A stretch of DNA of 64,000 nucleotides, taken from NCBI GenBank assembly GCA_030272155.1, contig CP126197.1, positions 2,170,001 to 2,234,000 of the forward strand, read 5' to 3'. The stretch comes from Tetradesmus obliquus. Taxonomy: Eukaryota; Chlorophyta; Chlorophyceae; Sphaeropleales; Scenedesmaceae. The notes beneath the pieces were generated by a model. The model saw nothing but the letters and a program-made list of their open reading frames with translations, was not told the DNA's origin and did no database searches. The position numbers were made by a program, and so were the translations under genes. Below are positions 63,771 to 64,000 of this stretch, piece after piece (position 1 is the first letter of the stretch; each line of letters opens with the position of its first letter).

Positions 63771-64000
63771 GTCGGACCAGCGCATCTGCATGCTACTTGC
63801 ACAGCAGAAGTTTCACTGCTTGTTTTGTGTGGAAGCACGCCCTTTGCACATGCTGCCACTGACCAGCATCCCGAACTGTTCTGCTCGTGTTGTCCTTTGC
63901 TGCTCCTGCGCTTCTGCATGCCGTCCTGCAACCCTTTCTGCAAACCCGCCCGCTTTTCTGCAAACTTTCCTGCAGGTGAGCTTGCTGCTGAGCAATCCGA
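63671..64000. other. Right edge of the window
   Basis: Several CTGCA-spaced segments end at a CTGCAGGTGAGC (about 63972-63983) that could contain a donor or acceptor of the gene beginning at 63421. Nothing firmer. Confidence 0.3.

Noticed and set aside
1..64000. tRNA, rRNA or bacterial-type operons
   Set aside because: No sequence with the tRNA B-box (GTTCRANNC) in a foldable context was noticed, and the intron-rich genes rule out a bacterial origin.

Overview
The window looks like nuclear DNA of a green alga (chlorophyte; Sphaeropleales or Chlamydomonadales would fit, but I cannot fix the species). The reasons are dense short exons with GT-AG introns, very frequent CAG/CTG triplet tracts giving poly-Gln, poly-Ala and poly-Ser in proteins, plant-like gene products (a PLUTO-like NCS1 transporter, an RH58-like DEAD-box helicase with a transit-peptide-like N-terminus), and a PAT/DIRS-type retrotransposon with split direct repeats. 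Exon models below were built by eye. In every multi-exon model the reading frame is kept across all junctions.

Layout from left to right: a secreted class-3 lipase (+, 346-3150); a PAT-like retrotransposon (sense on minus, 4517-9111) with an intact reverse transcriptase/RNase H ORF; an ISCA2-like Fe-S assembly protein (-, 9554-11307), divergent from a DEAD-box helicase (+, 11600-17024); a doubtful Pro/Ala-rich ORF (+, about 17756-18685); an NCS1 nucleobase transporter (-, 19391-27764), divergent from a HAD phosphatase (+, 28173-31630); a COX7C-like cytochrome oxidase subunit (+, 32032-32847); an ALKBH6-like dioxygenase (-, 34162-36778), divergent from NOC3 (+, 37095-43463). Then come four paralogous six-exon genes of a family I do not recognise (+, 43828-45669, 46895-49271, 51570-54099, 57206-59965), and a possible gene start running towards the right edge (+, from 63421).

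Three observations stand out. (1) Exon boundaries are repeatedly 'shadowed': short tandem duplications that cover an exon edge, its splice site and adjoining intron. Copies of an exon start lie upstream of the real exon and copies of an exon end lie downstream, so the complete exon survives. This affects the lipase, helicase, transporter, HAD, ALKBH6, NOC3 and second cluster genes, with up to about 11 copies of one exon start in the transporter. (2) One such copy in the transporter is an inverted duplication predicted to fold into a hairpin of about 118 nt that carries the gene's own exon-5 end. (3) The four-gene tandem family has the same six exons, the same intron phases and shared short motifs, but otherwise diverged sequence.

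Functionally the window is mostly housekeeping: lipid hydrolysis, mitochondrial Fe-S assembly and respiration, RNA helicase activity, nucleobase transport, nucleolar 60S assembly. No operon-like logic is expected. The shared regulatory structure visible is three divergent pairs with intergenic spaces of about 290-410 bp.
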